64,000 bases of DNA from Pseudomonas peradeniyensis (GTDB lineage Bacteria > Pseudomonadota > Gammaproteobacteria > Pseudomonadales > Pseudomonadaceae), in assembly GCF_014268935.2 (NCBI RefSeq), contig NZ_JABWRJ020000001.1, positions 1,488,001-1,552,000 on the forward strand, read 5' to 3'. The notes beneath the pieces are model-generated. The model was given only the letters and a program-made list of their open reading frames with translations. It was not told the DNA's origin and made no database searches. This document shows, piece after piece, positions 50,042 to 59,429 of this stretch. Every line of letters begins with the position of its first letter. Position 1 is the first letter of the stretch. The position numbers were made by a program, and so were the translations under genes.

Positions 50042-52090
50042 TCACCGCTTAACCACCAACGTCAGGATGTCATAACTGGCCACCAGCTCACCCAGCTGGT
50101 TGGTCACCTCCACATCCCACGCCACCACCCCTTGTGCCTGCCCTTGCGGGCTGGTCTTGCCCTGGTCGATCTTGCGCTTGCAGGTCAACCGTGCCTGGAT
50201 GGTGTCGCCGATCCCTACCGGGGTGATGAAGCGCAGCGTGTCCAGGCCATAGTTGGCTAGCACTGGCCCCTGGCCCGGAGAAACAAATAACCCGGCCGCT
50301 GCCGACAGCACGAAGTAGCCATGGGCGATGCGTTTGCCGAACTGAGACTGCTTCGCCGCGATCTCGTCGAAGTGCATGTAGAAGTGATCGCCCGACAGAC
50401 AGCCGAAATTGACCAGGTCGGCTTCGGTCACTGTACGCCGGTGGGTGAGCAGCGACTCGCCGATGCGCAGGTCGTCGAAATGGCGGCGGAACGGGTGCAC
50501 CTCGGTCTCGATCACCTCGGCGCCGCGCACGTATTCACCGGTCACCGCCATCAGCATGCTTGGCGAGCCTTGCACGGCGGCACGTTGCAGGTAGTGCTTG
50601 ACCGCGCGCAGGCCGCCCAGCTCCTCGCCGCCGCCGGCACGGCCGGGGCCGCCATGCTTGAGCTGCGGCAATGGCGAGCCATGGCCGGTGGATTCCTTGG
50701 CCGCCTCGCTGTCGAGCACCAGCAGCCGCCCATGCCAGGCCGCCGCCACCGGGATGGCCTTGGCCGCCACGGCGCGGTCGGCGGTCACCAGCGATGCCAC
50801 CAGGCTGCCCTTGCCGCGGGCGGCCAGGGCCAGGGCCTCGTCGAGGTCGTCGTAGGCCATCAGTGTGCTCACCGGACCAAACGCCTCGATGTCATGGGCA
50901 CCGCCCTCGGCATGCGGGTCGCGGGCCAACAGCAGGGTCGGGGCGAAGAACGCGCCCTCGGCCACGCCGTCGCCGAGCGGGGTGAAACCGTCACTGGCCC
51001 CCAGCAACTGCTCGCAGCTGTCCAGCAACTGGCGCACGCGCTCGCCGACATCGCGCTGCTGGTCGTGGGAGGCCAGCGCACCCATGCGCACGCCCTCGAC
51101 CGCAGGATCGCCCACCACCACCTTGCGCAGCCGCTCGCGCAGGCGGGTGGCCACCGCGTCGAGGTGTTTGGCCGGGACGATGGCGCGGCGGATCGCCGTG
51201 CATTTCTGCCCGGCCTTGGTGGTCATCTCCCGCGCCACTTCCTTGATGTACAGCTCGAACTCCTCGCTGTCGGGGCTGACGTCCGGGCCGAGGATGGCGC
51301 AGTTCAGCGAGTCGGCCTCGGCGGTGAAGGGCACCGAGTGGCGGATCAGGTTCGGGGTCACGCGCAGCTTGGCCGCCGTGTCGGCGGAGCCGGTGAAGGT
51401 CACCACGTCCTGACCCTGCAGACGGTCGAGCAGATCACCCGTGCTGCCGATCACCAGTTGCAGGCTGCCAGCCGGCAACAGGCCCGATTCGTTCATCAGG
51501 CGTACCACCGCTTCGGTGAGGTAGCTGGTGGCGGTGGCGGGCTTGACGATGCACGGCATGCCGGCGAGGAAGGTCGGGGCGAACTTCTCCAGCATGCCCC
51601 AGATCGGGAAGTTGAAGGCGTTGATATGCACGGCCACCCCGGTGCGCGGCACCAGGATATGGCTGCCGGCGAAATGGCCTTGCTTGCCCAACGAGATCGC
51701 CGGCCCTTCATGCACCAGGTTGCCCGACGGCAACTCGCGCCGGCCCATGCTGGAGTAGGCGAACAGCGTGGCGTTGCCGCCCTCGATGTCGATCCAGCTG
51801 TCGGCGCGGGTGGCGCCTGAGTGGTGGGACAGGGCGTAGAGCTGCTCCTTGCGCTCGGCCAGGTACAGCGCCAGGGCCTTGAGGCGGGCGGCGCGCTGCT
51901 GGAAATCCATGGCCAGCAGCTGCTTGAGGCCCTGGGCCCGGGCGAAATCCACGGCCTCGGCGAAGTCCGGGCGCTCTTCGTGGCTGTAGGCCAGGACGTG
52001 GCCGTCGAGGGCGCTGCGCAGGGCCTGGGCGCCGTGCTGGCCAATCCAGCGGCCGGCGATGAAGCTTTGCAGGGTAGGGGCGGCGGACAT
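50042..52090 (-). CDS. paaZ: Bifunctional oxepin-CoA hydrolase / 3-oxo-5,6-dehydrosuberyl-CoA semialdehyde dehydrogenase
   Basis: The 682-aa fusion opens and oxidises the ring intermediate of phenylacetate breakdown. The N-terminal aldehyde dehydrogenase (about 1-525) has AFNFPIWGMLEKFAP, VTFTGSADTAAKLR, Glu in PFTAEADSLN and Cys in AGQKCTAIRRA. The C-terminal MaoC-type (R)-hydratase (about 540-682) has DLVNFGCLSGDHFYMHFDE and RIAHGYFVLSAAAG (Asp/His pair). It is called PaaN in P. putida nomenclature. It is the last gene of the minus-strand paa cluster, 25 nt after the porin. Confidence 0.95.
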   Translation of the reverse strand: MSAAPTLQSFIAGRWIGQHGAQALRSALDGHVLAYSHEERPDFAEAVDFARAQGLKQLLAMDFQQRAARLKALALYLAERKEQLYALSHHSGATRADSWIDIEGGNATLFAYSSMGRRELPSGNLVHEGPAISLGKQGHFAGSHILVPRTGVAVHINAFNFPIWGMLEKFAPTFLAGMPCIVKPATATSYLTEAVVRLMNESGLLPAGSLQLVIGSTGDLLDRLQGQDVVTFTGSADTAAKLRVTPNLIRHSVPFTAEADSLNCAILGPDVSPDSEEFELYIKEVAREMTTKAGQKCTAIRRAIVPAKHLDAVATRLRERLRKVVVGDPAVEGVRMGALASHDQQRDVGERVRQLLDSCEQLLGASDGFTPLGDGVAEGAFFAPTLLLARDPHAEGGAHDIEAFGPVSTLMAYDDLDEALALAARGKGSLVASLVTADRAVAAKAIPVAAAWHGRLLVLDSEAAKESTGHGSPLPQLKHGGPGRAGGGEELGGLRAVKHYLQRAAVQGSPSMLMAVTGEYVRGAEVIETEVHPFRRHFDDLRIGESLLTHRRTVTEADLVNFGCLSGDHFYMHFDEIAAKQSQFGKRIAHGYFVLSAAAGLFVSPGQGPVLANYGLDTLRFITPVGIGDTIQARLTCKRKIDQGKTSPQGQAQGVVAWDVEVTNQLGELVASYDILTLVVKR

Positions 52091-52115
52091 GCTGTTCTCC
52101 TTTGAAGGGGCGCGG

Positions 52116-53348
52116 TTACCAGAGCGCCACGGTGTAGCCGATGATCAGGCGGTTCTCGTCCACGGCGTTGGTCAGGCCGTTGCCGGAACGGAAGGTGACG
52201 TTGCGCCAGCGCAGGCTGACGTCCTTGAACGGGCCGCTCTGGATGACGTAGGTGATGTCGGTGTCGCGCTCGCGCTCGCGGCCATTACTGAGCGTGGCGG
52301 TTTCGGCGTGGCGGCCGTCGGTGTAGCGGGTCATGAAACTCAGCCCGGGGATGCCCATCGCGACGAAGTCGTAGTCGTAGCGCAGTTGCCAGGAGTCGAG
52401 CCCGGCGCGGGTGAAGGTGTTGTAGGTGACCAGGTTGACGGTGTACGGATCGCCGCCGTTGAGGAACGGGAAGGCGCTGTCGCCGGACATCTGCTGCCAG
52501 GTGGCGGTGAACTTGTGGGCCTTCACGCCCAGGGTGAACATGGCGTTGAAGTTGCGGTTGTCGATGCGCCCGGCACGCTCGGCGCCGTCGCCGCGGCTGT
52601 CGAAGTAGCGCAGGTCGCTGCGCAGGCTGACGCCTTCGGCCAGGGGCTGGGTGTGCAGCAAGCCCACATACTGCTGGCGGTAGATGTCCTCGAGCTTGGC
52701 GTAGTAGTAGCTGACGCTGGTCTGCGGGGTGATGGCGTAGCTGCCGCCGCCGAAGTCGAAGTGGTCGCTGCTGGCGGCGCCGTAGCCGATGTCGTCGCGC
52801 CCGGAAGAGTCGCGCAGGTTGGCCTTGGTCAGGCGGCCGCCGTTGAAGGTCAGGCCGTCCAGTTCCTGGCTGGTCAGCAGGCCGCCCTGGAAGGTCGAGG
52901 CGAGCAGGCGGGTGTCGTTGTACACCACCACCGGCAGGATCGGCTGCAAGGTGCCCAGGCGCAGGGTGCTCTTGGACACCCTCAGCTTGCCGGTCAGGCC
53001 CAGTTCGCTGTAGTCGTCCACCGGCTCCAGGCTGCGCGGTCCGTAGGGCAGCAGGCCGGTGTTGCGCCGGTCGCGGCTGGAGTCGAGCTTGATGCCCAAT
53101 TGGCCCATGGCGTCCACCCCGACACCGACCGGGCCCTCGGTGAAACCCGATTCGAAGCGGGCGGTGAAACCCTGGCCCCATTCCTCGGCCTTGCTCTGCG
53201 GGGCGTTGCTCTGGCGGAAGTCGCGGTTGATGTAGTGGTTGCGCAGTTCCAGGCGTGCGTGGCTGTCAGCGATAAAGTCCGCCATGGCCGGCAAGGGCAG
53301 GGCGAGGGTGGCCAGCCAGGCGGCTGACTTGAGGTGCGTGCGGTTCAT
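52116..53348 (-). CDS. paaM: OprD-family outer-membrane porin for phenylacetate (PaaM/PhaK-like)
   Basis: The 410-aa porin has a signal peptide (LATLALPLPAMADF) and OprD-family signatures: ELRNHYINRDFRQ, GVGVDAMGQLGIK, SWQLRYDYDFVAMGIPGLSF and the ending VDENRLIIGYTVALW. I start at ATG 53348; ATG 53366 would add MSGTTT, and neither has a strong ribosome site. Its place between the permease paaL and paaZ indicates phenylacetate uptake, as in P. putida. The symbol follows P. putida naming. Confidence 0.85.
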   Translation of the reverse strand: MNRTHLKSAAWLATLALPLPAMADFIADSHARLELRNHYINRDFRQSNAPQSKAEEWGQGFTARFESGFTEGPVGVGVDAMGQLGIKLDSSRDRRNTGLLPYGPRSLEPVDDYSELGLTGKLRVSKSTLRLGTLQPILPVVVYNDTRLLASTFQGGLLTSQELDGLTFNGGRLTKANLRDSSGRDDIGYGAASSDHFDFGGGSYAITPQTSVSYYYAKLEDIYRQQYVGLLHTQPLAEGVSLRSDLRYFDSRGDGAERAGRIDNRNFNAMFTLGVKAHKFTATWQQMSGDSAFPFLNGGDPYTVNLVTYNTFTRAGLDSWQLRYDYDFVAMGIPGLSFMTRYTDGRHAETATLSNGRERERDTDITYVIQSGPFKDVSLRWRNVTFRSGNGLTNAVDENRLIIGYTVALW

Positions 53349-53383
53349 TGTTGTTGTACCCGACATTGTTATTGTTCTTGAGG

Positions 53384-54946
53384 TCAGTGCTTGCTGGCGC
53401 CGGCGGCGCCGATACCGGTCATCGAGCGGATGAACTGGGCCAGGTAACGCCCACGTTCTTCGCGTGCCCGCTCCGAGCCGTCGGTGACCGAGAAGGCCCA
53501 GGCGGCGAGGAAGGCCAGCGACATGGAGAACAGCGCCGGGTTGCTGTAGGGGAACAGCGCCCGCTCGTTATGCAGCACGTTGACCCATACCGCCGGGCCC
53601 AGCACCACCAGGACGATGGCCGAGACCAGCCCGGCCAGGCTGCCGCCCACCGCGCCGCGGGTGGTCAGGCCTTTCCAGAACATCGAGAGCAGCAGCACCG
53701 GGAAGTTGACCGAGGCGGCCACCGCCAGCACCAGGCCGGAGAGGAAGGCGATGTTCTGCGACTCGAACAGCAACCCCAGCAGCACCGCGAACAGGCCGAT
53801 CCCCAGGGTGGCCAGGCGCGAGACGCGCATCTCTTCCTGTTCGCTGGCCTGGCCCTTGCGCACCACACAGGCGTACAGGTCGTGGGACACCGCCGATGCG
53901 CCGGACAGCGCCAGGCCCGCCACAACGGCGAGGATGGTGGCGAAGGCCACCGCCGAGATGAAGCCAAGGAACAGGTTGCCGCCCACGGCCTGGGCCAGGT
54001 GTACCGCGACCATGTTGCCGCCGCCGATGATCGCCCCGCTGGCGTCGCGGTAGGACGGCTCGGTGCCGACCATGACGATGGCGCCGAAGCCGATGACGAT
54101 CAGCAGCAGGTAGAAGTAGCCGATGAAACCGGTGGCGTAGAACACGCTCTTGCGCGCTTCCTTGGCGTCGCTGACGGTGAAGAAGCGCATGAGGATATGC
54201 GGCAGGCCGGCCGTGCCGAACATCATACCCAGGCCCAGGGAGATGGCGTCCACCGGGTTGGACAGCAGCGCCCCCGGCGCCATGATCGCCTGGCCCTTGG
54301 CGTGCACGGCCACGGCGCTGGCGAACATCGCCTCGGTGCTGAAGCTGAAGTGCCTGAGCACCATGAAGGCCATGAAGGTGGTGCCCGACAGCAGCATCAC
54401 CGCCTTGATGATCTGCACCCAGGTGGTGGCGAGCATGCCGCCGAAGGTGACGTACAGCACCATCAGCACGCCCACCAGCATCACCGCGTACAGGTAGCTG
54501 ATGCCGAACAGCAGCTCGATCAGCTTGCCGGCGCCGACCATCTGCGCCACCAGGTACATCAGCGCCACGGCCAGGGTGCCGAAGGCCGAGGTCAGGCGCA
54601 CCGGGGCCTGGGCCAGGCGGTAGGAAACCACGTCGGCAAAGGTGTACTTGCCCAGGTTGCGCAGGCGCTCGGCGATCAGGAACAGGATGATCGGCCAGCC
54701 GGCCAGCACGCCCAGGGCGTAGAGCAGGCCGTCGTAGCCGTTCATGAACATCATCGCCGAGATGCCCAGGAAGGAGGCGGCGCTGATCATGTCGCCGGCG
54801 ATCGCCAGGCCGTTCTGCATGCCGGTCAGGCCGCCGCCGGCGGTGTAGAAGTCACTGGCCGAACGGGTGCGCAGGGCGGCCCAGCGGGTCACCAGCAGGG
54901 TGAAACCGACGAACACCAGGAACATCGAGATGGCGGTCCAGTTCAT
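53384..54946 (-). CDS. paaL: Phenylacetate permease (sodium:solute symporter family)
   Basis: The 520-aa SSS-family protein is related to acetate permease ActP and has about 13 membrane spans. Visible segments include [20 protein letters not shown], the sodium-site region [19 protein letters not shown], and [13 protein letters not shown]. It starts at ATG 54946, overlapping the DUF485 gene by 4 nt; a start at 54955 is also possible. It imports phenylacetate across the inner membrane. The assignment rests on the adjacent paa genes and the porin. Confidence 0.88.
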   Translation of the reverse strand: MNWTAISMFLVFVGFTLLVTRWAALRTRSASDFYTAGGGLTGMQNGLAIAGDMISAASFLGISAMMFMNGYDGLLYALGVLAGWPIILFLIAERLRNLGKYTFADVVSYRLAQAPVRLTSAFGTLAVALMYLVAQMVGAGKLIELLFGISYLYAVMLVGVLMVLYVTFGGMLATTWVQIIKAVMLLSGTTFMAFMVLRHFSFSTEAMFASAVAVHAKGQAIMAPGALLSNPVDAISLGLGMMFGTAGLPHILMRFFTVSDAKEARKSVFYATGFIGYFYLLLIVIGFGAIVMVGTEPSYRDASGAIIGGGNMVAVHLAQAVGGNLFLGFISAVAFATILAVVAGLALSGASAVSHDLYACVVRKGQASEQEEMRVSRLATLGIGLFAVLLGLLFESQNIAFLSGLVLAVAASVNFPVLLLSMFWKGLTTRGAVGGSLAGLVSAIVLVVLGPAVWVNVLHNERALFPYSNPALFSMSLAFLAAWAFSVTDGSERAREERGRYLAQFIRSMTGIGAAGASKH

Positions 54947-55251
54947 CGCGCGCACTCCTGCTTGACCACCTCGTTGAGCGGGTCGATGACGCGGTTGGCG
55001 CGGTGCATGTAGACGCCGGTGAGGGCGAAGGACAGCAGCACCATCAACACGCCCACCAGCATGCCGACGCTGGTCACGCCGCCGCTGAGGGACTGGCCGA
55101 GCACGCCGGGGGCGAAGGCCACCAGCAGGACGAAGCCGTAGTAGGCGACGAGCATGGTCAGGGTCAGCGAGCCGTTTAGGCGGCGCTTGCGCTGGATCAG
55201 TTGCACGAAGGCGGGGTGCTTGCTGATGGATTCGAGGTGTTCGGGTGTCAT
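54943..55251 (-). CDS. DUF485 inner-membrane protein accompanying the permease (YjcH-like)
   Basis: The 102-aa protein has two membrane spans (about 31-50 and 62-82) and the DUF485 motif [20 protein letters not shown]. Such proteins are almost always encoded just before ActP-type permeases (yjcH-actP in E. coli), and this one overlaps paaL by 4 nt. It probably assists or regulates the permease; the mechanism is not known. Confidence 0.9.
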   Translation of the reverse strand: MTPEHLESISKHPAFVQLIQRKRRLNGSLTLTMLVAYYGFVLLVAFAPGVLGQSLSGGVTSVGMLVGVLMVLLSFALTGVYMHRANRVIDPLNEVVKQECAR

Positions 55252-55322
55252 GGGAGCGTTCTCTCTGGCTGTTGTAATTGTTTTTTCAGGTCACGCGGGT
55301 GTTGCCGAAGGTTTGCAATTTC

Positions 55323-55455
55323 TCTGTGGGAGCGGCCTTGTGTCGCGAAAGGACCGCAACGCGGTCCCAGGAACCCAGCAGCTCGGCAGCGATTGCTGGG
55401 GCTGCTGCGCAGCCCTTTCCGACCGGTCCGACGCCTCGGCAAGGCCGCTCCCACA
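55323..55455. repeat. REP type 2 pair with a rearranged second arm
   Basis: The first arm (TGTGGGAGCGGCCTTGTGTC, plus inner dyad GGACCGCAACGCGGTCC) is normal. In the second, the sequence between GCTGCTGCGCAGCCCTTTC and CAAGGCCGCTCCCACA is replaced by CGACCGGTCCGACGCCTCGG. This disrupts the match in the lower stem. It lies in the 224-nt paaE-DUF485 spacer. Confidence 0.8.
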
Positions 55456-55475
55456 ACGCGCCGGGCGCCTCGATC

Positions 55476-56552
55476 TCAAAGCTGATCGAAATCGAGCACC
55501 ACCTTGTCGCTCAGCGGGTAGGTCTGGCACGACAGCACATACCCGGCCGCCACTTCGTAGTCCTCCAGGGCATGGTTGCTGTCCATCTCCACCTCGCCCT
55601 CGATCACCTTGCACTTGCAGGTCGAGCACACCCCGGCCTTGCACGACCAGGGCAGCTCGGCGCCGATGGCGTTGCCGGCCTCGAGCACGCTGCGGGTGTT
55701 GCGCGGCAGGTCGAAGGCCAGGGCGCGGCCGTCGCTGATCACGGTGACGTGGCTGACCGCCGAATCCACCTGCCGCGCCGCCTCGCGGGCTTCGCGACGG
55801 GCCTCGCCACCGGCGGCGGCGAACAGCTCGAAGTGGATGCGCTCCCTGGCCAGACCGTTGGCCTGCAGGCTGTCGCGCACGGTCTCGGTCATCGCCTGCG
55901 GGCCGCAGATGAACGCCGCATCGAGTGACTTCACGTCGAGCCAGCGGGCGAACAGCTGGCCGCACTTGTCGGCGTCGATGCGGCCGTTGTACAGGTCGAC
56001 GTCCTGCTGCTCGCGGCTGAACACGAAGATCAGGTTGAGGCGGTCGAGGTACTGGTTCTTCAGGTCTTCCAGGCGATCGCGGAACAGCGCGCTGTTGCTG
56101 GCGCGGTTGCCGTACAGCAAGGTGAAGCGGCTGTGAGGCTCGCAGGCCAATGTCGTGGCGACCAGCGACAGGATGGGGGTGATGCCGCTGCCGGCGGCCA
56201 CGCCCAGGTAGTGGCCCCGGCGCGTTGGGTCCAACGGCACGAAGAAGCTGCCCGACGGCGGCATCACCTCCAACTGCTGGCCGGCCTTGAGCACTTCGTT
56301 GGCGAAGGCCGAGAAACGACCGCCCGGCACGCGTTTGACCGCCACGCGTAATTCGCCGTCCTGCACCGCGCTGCAGATCGAGTAGGAGCGGCGCACCTCT
56401 TCGTCATCCAGTCGGGTGCGCATGACCAGGTACTGGCCCTGGGTGAAACGGAACTCTTCGCGCAAGTGCGCGGGCACGTCGAAGGCGATGGACACCGCGT
56501 CGCGGGTCTCCTGGCGCACTTGCCGGACGGTCAGGCTGTGAAACTGGCTCAT
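55476..56552 (-). CDS. paaE: 1,2-phenylacetyl-CoA epoxidase, reductase subunit
   Basis: The 358-aa reductase feeds electrons to the PaaAC oxygenase. The order is FAD domain (RRSYSICSA), NAD domain (GVAAGSGITPILS, FICGPQAMTETV) and C-terminal plant-type ferredoxin with cysteines in CKAGVCSTCKCK and LSCQTYPLS. This order is the reverse of BenC in the same window. ATG 56552 gives MSQFHSLTV; ATG 56564 adds four residues. It is last in the epoxidase block, 15 nt after paaD. Confidence 0.95.
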   Translation of the reverse strand: MSQFHSLTVRQVRQETRDAVSIAFDVPAHLREEFRFTQGQYLVMRTRLDDEEVRRSYSICSAVQDGELRVAVKRVPGGRFSAFANEVLKAGQQLEVMPPSGSFFVPLDPTRRGHYLGVAAGSGITPILSLVATTLACEPHSRFTLLYGNRASNSALFRDRLEDLKNQYLDRLNLIFVFSREQQDVDLYNGRIDADKCGQLFARWLDVKSLDAAFICGPQAMTETVRDSLQANGLARERIHFELFAAAGGEARREAREAARQVDSAVSHVTVISDGRALAFDLPRNTRSVLEAGNAIGAELPWSCKAGVCSTCKCKVIEGEVEMDSNHALEDYEVAAGYVLSCQTYPLSDKVVLDFDQL

Positions 56553-56567
56553 GGCGTTCTCCACGGC

Positions 56568-57092
56568 TCAAAGGCATTTGAAATAGTCGAACGGTTCCAG
56601 GCACGCACGGCAGCGGTACAGGGCCTTGCAGGCGGTGGAACCGAACTGGCTGAGCAGTTCGGTATCGCTGCTTGCGCATTGCGGGCAGCACACCGTGGGC
56701 GAGGCCCCGCGCAGGCTGGCACTGCCGGCGGGTGGAGCGATGCCGTAGGCGCGCAGGCGCTCGCGGCCCTGGTCGCTGATCCAGTCGGTACTCCAGGCCG
56801 GGGTAAGCCTGCGCTCCAGCGCGGGTTCGGCGAACCCGGCCTGCTCCAGGGCCTGGCGGATATCGCCCTCGATTACCTCGGTGGCCGGACAGCCGGAGTA
56901 GGTCGGGGTGACCACCAGGTGCAGGTGGCCGGCGCGCCAGTCGAGGTCGCGGACTATCCCTAGGTCGATCACGCTGACCACCGGCACCTCCGGGTCCATC
57001 ACCTCGGCCAGCACTGCCCAGGCCTGTGCCAGGTCGCCGTCGCGCAGGGCGCGGGCGCCGCGGTCACCCGCGATCAGCTCACCAGGTCGCAT
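56568..57092 (-). CDS. paaD: PaaD, iron-sulfur assembly-like protein of the phenylacetyl-CoA epoxidase
   Basis: The 174-aa protein has a DUF59/MIP18-like domain (DPEVPVVSVIDLGIVRDLDW; TPTYSGCPATEVIEGDI with the conserved Cys). The C-terminal zinc-ribbon-like segment has two CxxC motifs (CCPQC about 139; CRAC about 163). PaaD is needed for epoxidase maturation, probably of a metal centre. It overlaps paaC by 14 nt. Confidence 0.93.
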   Translation of the reverse strand: MRPGELIAGDRGARALRDGDLAQAWAVLAEVMDPEVPVVSVIDLGIVRDLDWRAGHLHLVVTPTYSGCPATEVIEGDIRQALEQAGFAEPALERRLTPAWSTDWISDQGRERLRAYGIAPPAGSASLRGASPTVCCPQCASSDTELLSQFGSTACKALYRCRACLEPFDYFKCL

Positions 57093-57837
57093 CGGGGTAG
57101 GCTCGCGGCAAGAACTGCATCTCGGCCAGCAGCAGGCCCAGGTGTTCGGTGTGCAGGCCCTTGCGCCCGTCCAGGTAGAAGTGGCTGGCGGCTTTGGGCA
57201 GCGGCAGCTCGACCGAGGCGAAGATCGCCTCCACCGCGGCGTGCCAGCGCTGGGCGACCTGCGTCGGGTCGGCGGCAATGCCGGCTTGAGCCAGCTGTAC
57301 TTCGCTGTCGCTGGCCACCGTCAGCTCGACGGTGAAGCGCCACAGCACCGGAATGGCCTCGAGCATGCGCCGGCGGCTTTCCTCGGTGCCGCCGCCCAGG
57401 CGCTGCACCCATTCGCCGGAGCGGCGCAGGTGGTAGGTCACCTCCTTCAGGGCCTTGGCGGCGATGCCGGCGATACGCTCATCGCCCGAGGCACTCAAGC
57501 CATCGAGCATGGCATGGTGCCAGGCGTCGTAAAAGAACTGCTTGAGCATCGTCACGGCGTAGTCGCCGTTGGGTTGCTCGACCAGCAGCAGATTGCGGTA
57601 GGCGCGTTCGTCGCGACGGAAGGCCAGGGCGTCGGCGTCATGGCCGTCCCCCTGCAGTTCAGCGGCATAGTCCAGCCAGTTGCGGGCCTGGCCGACCAGG
57701 TCGAGGCCGACGTTCATCAGCGCCAGTTCTTCCTCCAGCGCCGGGGCCTTGCCGCACCACTCGCACAGGCGCTGGCCCTGGACCAGGGCGCTGTCGCCGA
57801 GCAGCAGCAGGTATTGAATCAGTGCTTGCTTGTGCAT
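57079..57837 (-). CDS. paaC: 1,2-phenylacetyl-CoA epoxidase, structural subunit C
   Basis: The 252-aa ferritin-like protein starts MHKQALIQYLLLLGDSALVQ. Helices such as EEELALMNVGLDLVGQARNW and LKEVTYHLRRSGEWVQRLGG are typical of PaaC, which pairs with PaaA but lacks a working diiron site. It lies 8 nt after paaB and overlaps paaD by 14 nt. Confidence 0.94.
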   Translation of the reverse strand: MHKQALIQYLLLLGDSALVQGQRLCEWCGKAPALEEELALMNVGLDLVGQARNWLDYAAELQGDGHDADALAFRRDERAYRNLLLVEQPNGDYAVTMLKQFFYDAWHHAMLDGLSASGDERIAGIAAKALKEVTYHLRRSGEWVQRLGGGTEESRRRMLEAIPVLWRFTVELTVASDSEVQLAQAGIAADPTQVAQRWHAAVEAIFASVELPLPKAASHFYLDGRKGLHTEHLGLLLAEMQFLPRAYPDATW

Positions 57838-57845
57838 GGCGCGCC

Positions 57846-58127
57846 TCACATGTGTCCGACTTCGGCCGGCAGCTCGTAGAAGCTGGCGTGGCGATAGACC
57901 TTGTCATCGGCCGGGGCGAACAGCGGGTCCTTCTCGTCGGGGGAGGAGGCGGTGATCAGCGCCGAGGGCACCACCCACAGGCTCACCCCCTCGCTGCGGC
58001 GGGTGTACAGCTCGCGGGCATTCTCGATGGCCATGGCGGCGTCGGCGGCGTGCACGCTGCCGACGTGCTTGTGGTTCAGGCCGTGCTTGCTGCGCACGAA
58101 GACTTCGAACAGGGTCCAGACAGACAT
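57846..58127 (-). CDS. paaB: 1,2-phenylacetyl-CoA epoxidase subunit B
   Basis: The 93-aa protein (MSVWTLFEVFVRSKHGLNHK, then HVGSVHAADAAMAIENAREL) is full length for PaaB, a small bridging subunit of the epoxidase complex. GGAGATA-type ribosome site precedes ATG 58127. It lies between paaA and paaC. Confidence 0.95.
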   Translation of the reverse strand: MSVWTLFEVFVRSKHGLNHKHVGSVHAADAAMAIENARELYTRRSEGVSLWVVPSALITASSPDEKDPLFAPADDKVYRHASFYELPAEVGHM

Positions 58128-58155
58128 TGGGGGTATCTCCGCATCATTCGCCGCT

Positions 58156-59145
58156 TCAGGCGGCGTTCTTGTTCTGTTGCTTGCGGGCATAGGCCACGGC
58201 GGCCTCGCGCACCCAGGCACCGCTTTCGATGGCGTTGCGCCGGGTGGCCAGGCGTTCCTGGTTGCACGGGCCGTTGCCTTTGATCACTTCGTAGAACTCG
58301 TCCCACTGGATCTCGCCGAAGTCGTAGTGGCCGCGGGCCTCGTTCCACTTCAGGGCCGGATCCGGCGCGGTGCAGCCGAGCAGTTCGAGCTGGGGCACGG
58401 TCTGGTCGATGAAACGCTGGCGCAGTTCGTCGTTGGTCTGGCGCTTGATCTTCCAGGCCATGGACTGGGCGCTGTTGGGGGAATGCTCGTCGCTGGGGCC
58501 GAACATCATCAGCGCCGGCCACCACAGGCGGTCGATGGCGTCCTGGACCATGTCCTTCTGCGCCTGGGTGCCGTGGCGCATCATGGTCAGCAGCAGTTCG
58601 TAGCCCTGGCGCTGGTGGAAGCTCTCTTCCTTGCAGATGCGAATCATGGCGCGCGAATAGGGGCCGTAGGAGGTGCGCTGCAGCACCACCTGGTTGACGA
58701 TCGCCGCGCCGTCCACCAGCCAGCCCACCGCGCCCATGTCGGCCCAGCTCAGGGTCGGGTAGTTGAAGATGCTCGAGTACTTGGCCTTGCCGCTGTGCAG
58801 CTTGGCGATCTCGTCGTCGCGATCGGCGCCGAGGGTTTCCATGGCGCTGTACAGGTACAGGCCGTGGCCGGCTTCGTCCTGGATCTTGGCCATCAGCTGC
58901 AGCTTGCGCTTGAGCGACGGGGCGCGGGTGACCCAGTTGCCTTCCGGGAGCATGCCGACGATTTCCGAGTGGGCGTGTTGGGAGATCTGGCGGATCAGGG
59001 TCTGGCGGTAGGCCTCGGGCATCCAGTTCTTGGCTTCGATCTTGATCTCGGCGTCGATCTTCTCCTGGAAGGCGCGCTCTTCGGGCGACATCTCCTCCAG
59101 GGACTTGAGGCGCTTGACGCCGGTTTCTACGAGCTGTGCGTACAT
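58156..59145 (-). CDS. paaA: 1,2-phenylacetyl-CoA epoxidase, catalytic diiron subunit A
   Basis: The 329-aa ferritin-like monooxygenase epoxidises the ring of phenylacetyl-CoA. Diiron ligands are visible in KIQDEAGHG (E-x2-H) and [10 protein letters not shown] (E-x2-H), with others in helices 1 and 3. The start [13 protein letters not shown] is at 59145; an in-frame ATG at 59214 lies within the upstream control region. It is the first gene of the paaABCDE block, reading away from a repeat-rich spacer. Confidence 0.96.
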   Translation of the reverse strand: MYAQLVETGVKRLKSLEEMSPEERAFQEKIDAEIKIEAKNWMPEAYRQTLIRQISQHAHSEIVGMLPEGNWVTRAPSLKRKLQLMAKIQDEAGHGLYLYSAMETLGADRDDEIAKLHSGKAKYSSIFNYPTLSWADMGAVGWLVDGAAIVNQVVLQRTSYGPYSRAMIRICKEESFHQRQGYELLLTMMRHGTQAQKDMVQDAIDRLWWPALMMFGPSDEHSPNSAQSMAWKIKRQTNDELRQRFIDQTVPQLELLGCTAPDPALKWNEARGHYDFGEIQWDEFYEVIKGNGPCNQERLATRRNAIESGAWVREAAVAYARKQQNKNAA

Positions 59146-59192
59146 GTTCGGGCTCCCGGTTGTGGGCTGCTTGGGGCGTGGCTCATTTATAA

Positions 59193-59251
59193 GCGATACA
59201 AAACACAACATCAAACAGTATTTGATGTATCGAATAAGATTTGTGTATCGC
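59193..59251. promoter_or_regulatory. GCGATACA/TGTATCGC repeats upstream of paaA
   Basis: An AT-rich block holds GCGATACA (59193-59200), TGTATCG (59226-59232) and TGTATCGC (59244-59251). The outer pair are perfect inverted copies 51 nt apart. The placement 48-106 nt before the paaA start suggests a promoter with operators for a PaaX-type repressor. No paaX gene is in the window, so the protein is inferred. Confidence 0.5.
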
Positions 59252-59260
59252 TTTTAGATT

Positions 59261-59369
59261 GCCGGGGCTGCTGCGCAGCCCTTTCGCGACGCAAGGCCGC
59301 TCCCACAGGTACCGCGCAAACTCTGTGGGAGCGGCCTTGCGTCGCGAAAGGGGCGCAAAGCGCCCCCGG
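59261..59369. repeat. REP type 2 inverted pair between paaA and paaK
   Basis: Facing GGGAGCGGCCTTGCGTCGCG units have inner dyads (GGCTGCTGCGCAGCC and GGGGCGCAAAGCGCCCC). They are located between the paaK terminator and the paaA promoter region, separating the two transcripts. Confidence 0.9.
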
Positions 59370-59382
59370 TTTTCTCGAGGCC

Positions 59383-59410
59383 AAAAAAAGCCCCGGACCA
59401 TGCCGGGGCT
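59383..59410 (-). terminator. Rho-independent terminator downstream of paaK
   Basis: On the minus strand AGCCCCGGCATGGTCCGGGGCT is followed by a run of seven Ts, 20 nt after the paaK stop. It would end the paaHIJK transcript and separate it from the paaABCDE transcript. Confidence 0.85.
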
Positions 59411-59429
59411 TCCTTCTAAGTGCTTGCTG

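Noticed and set aside
50321..53327. Long plus-strand open frames opposite paaZ and the porin
   Set aside because: They mirror conserved minus-strand genes, are rich in Gly/Ala/His/Arg without domain-like patterns and have no start signals. I treat them as shadows.
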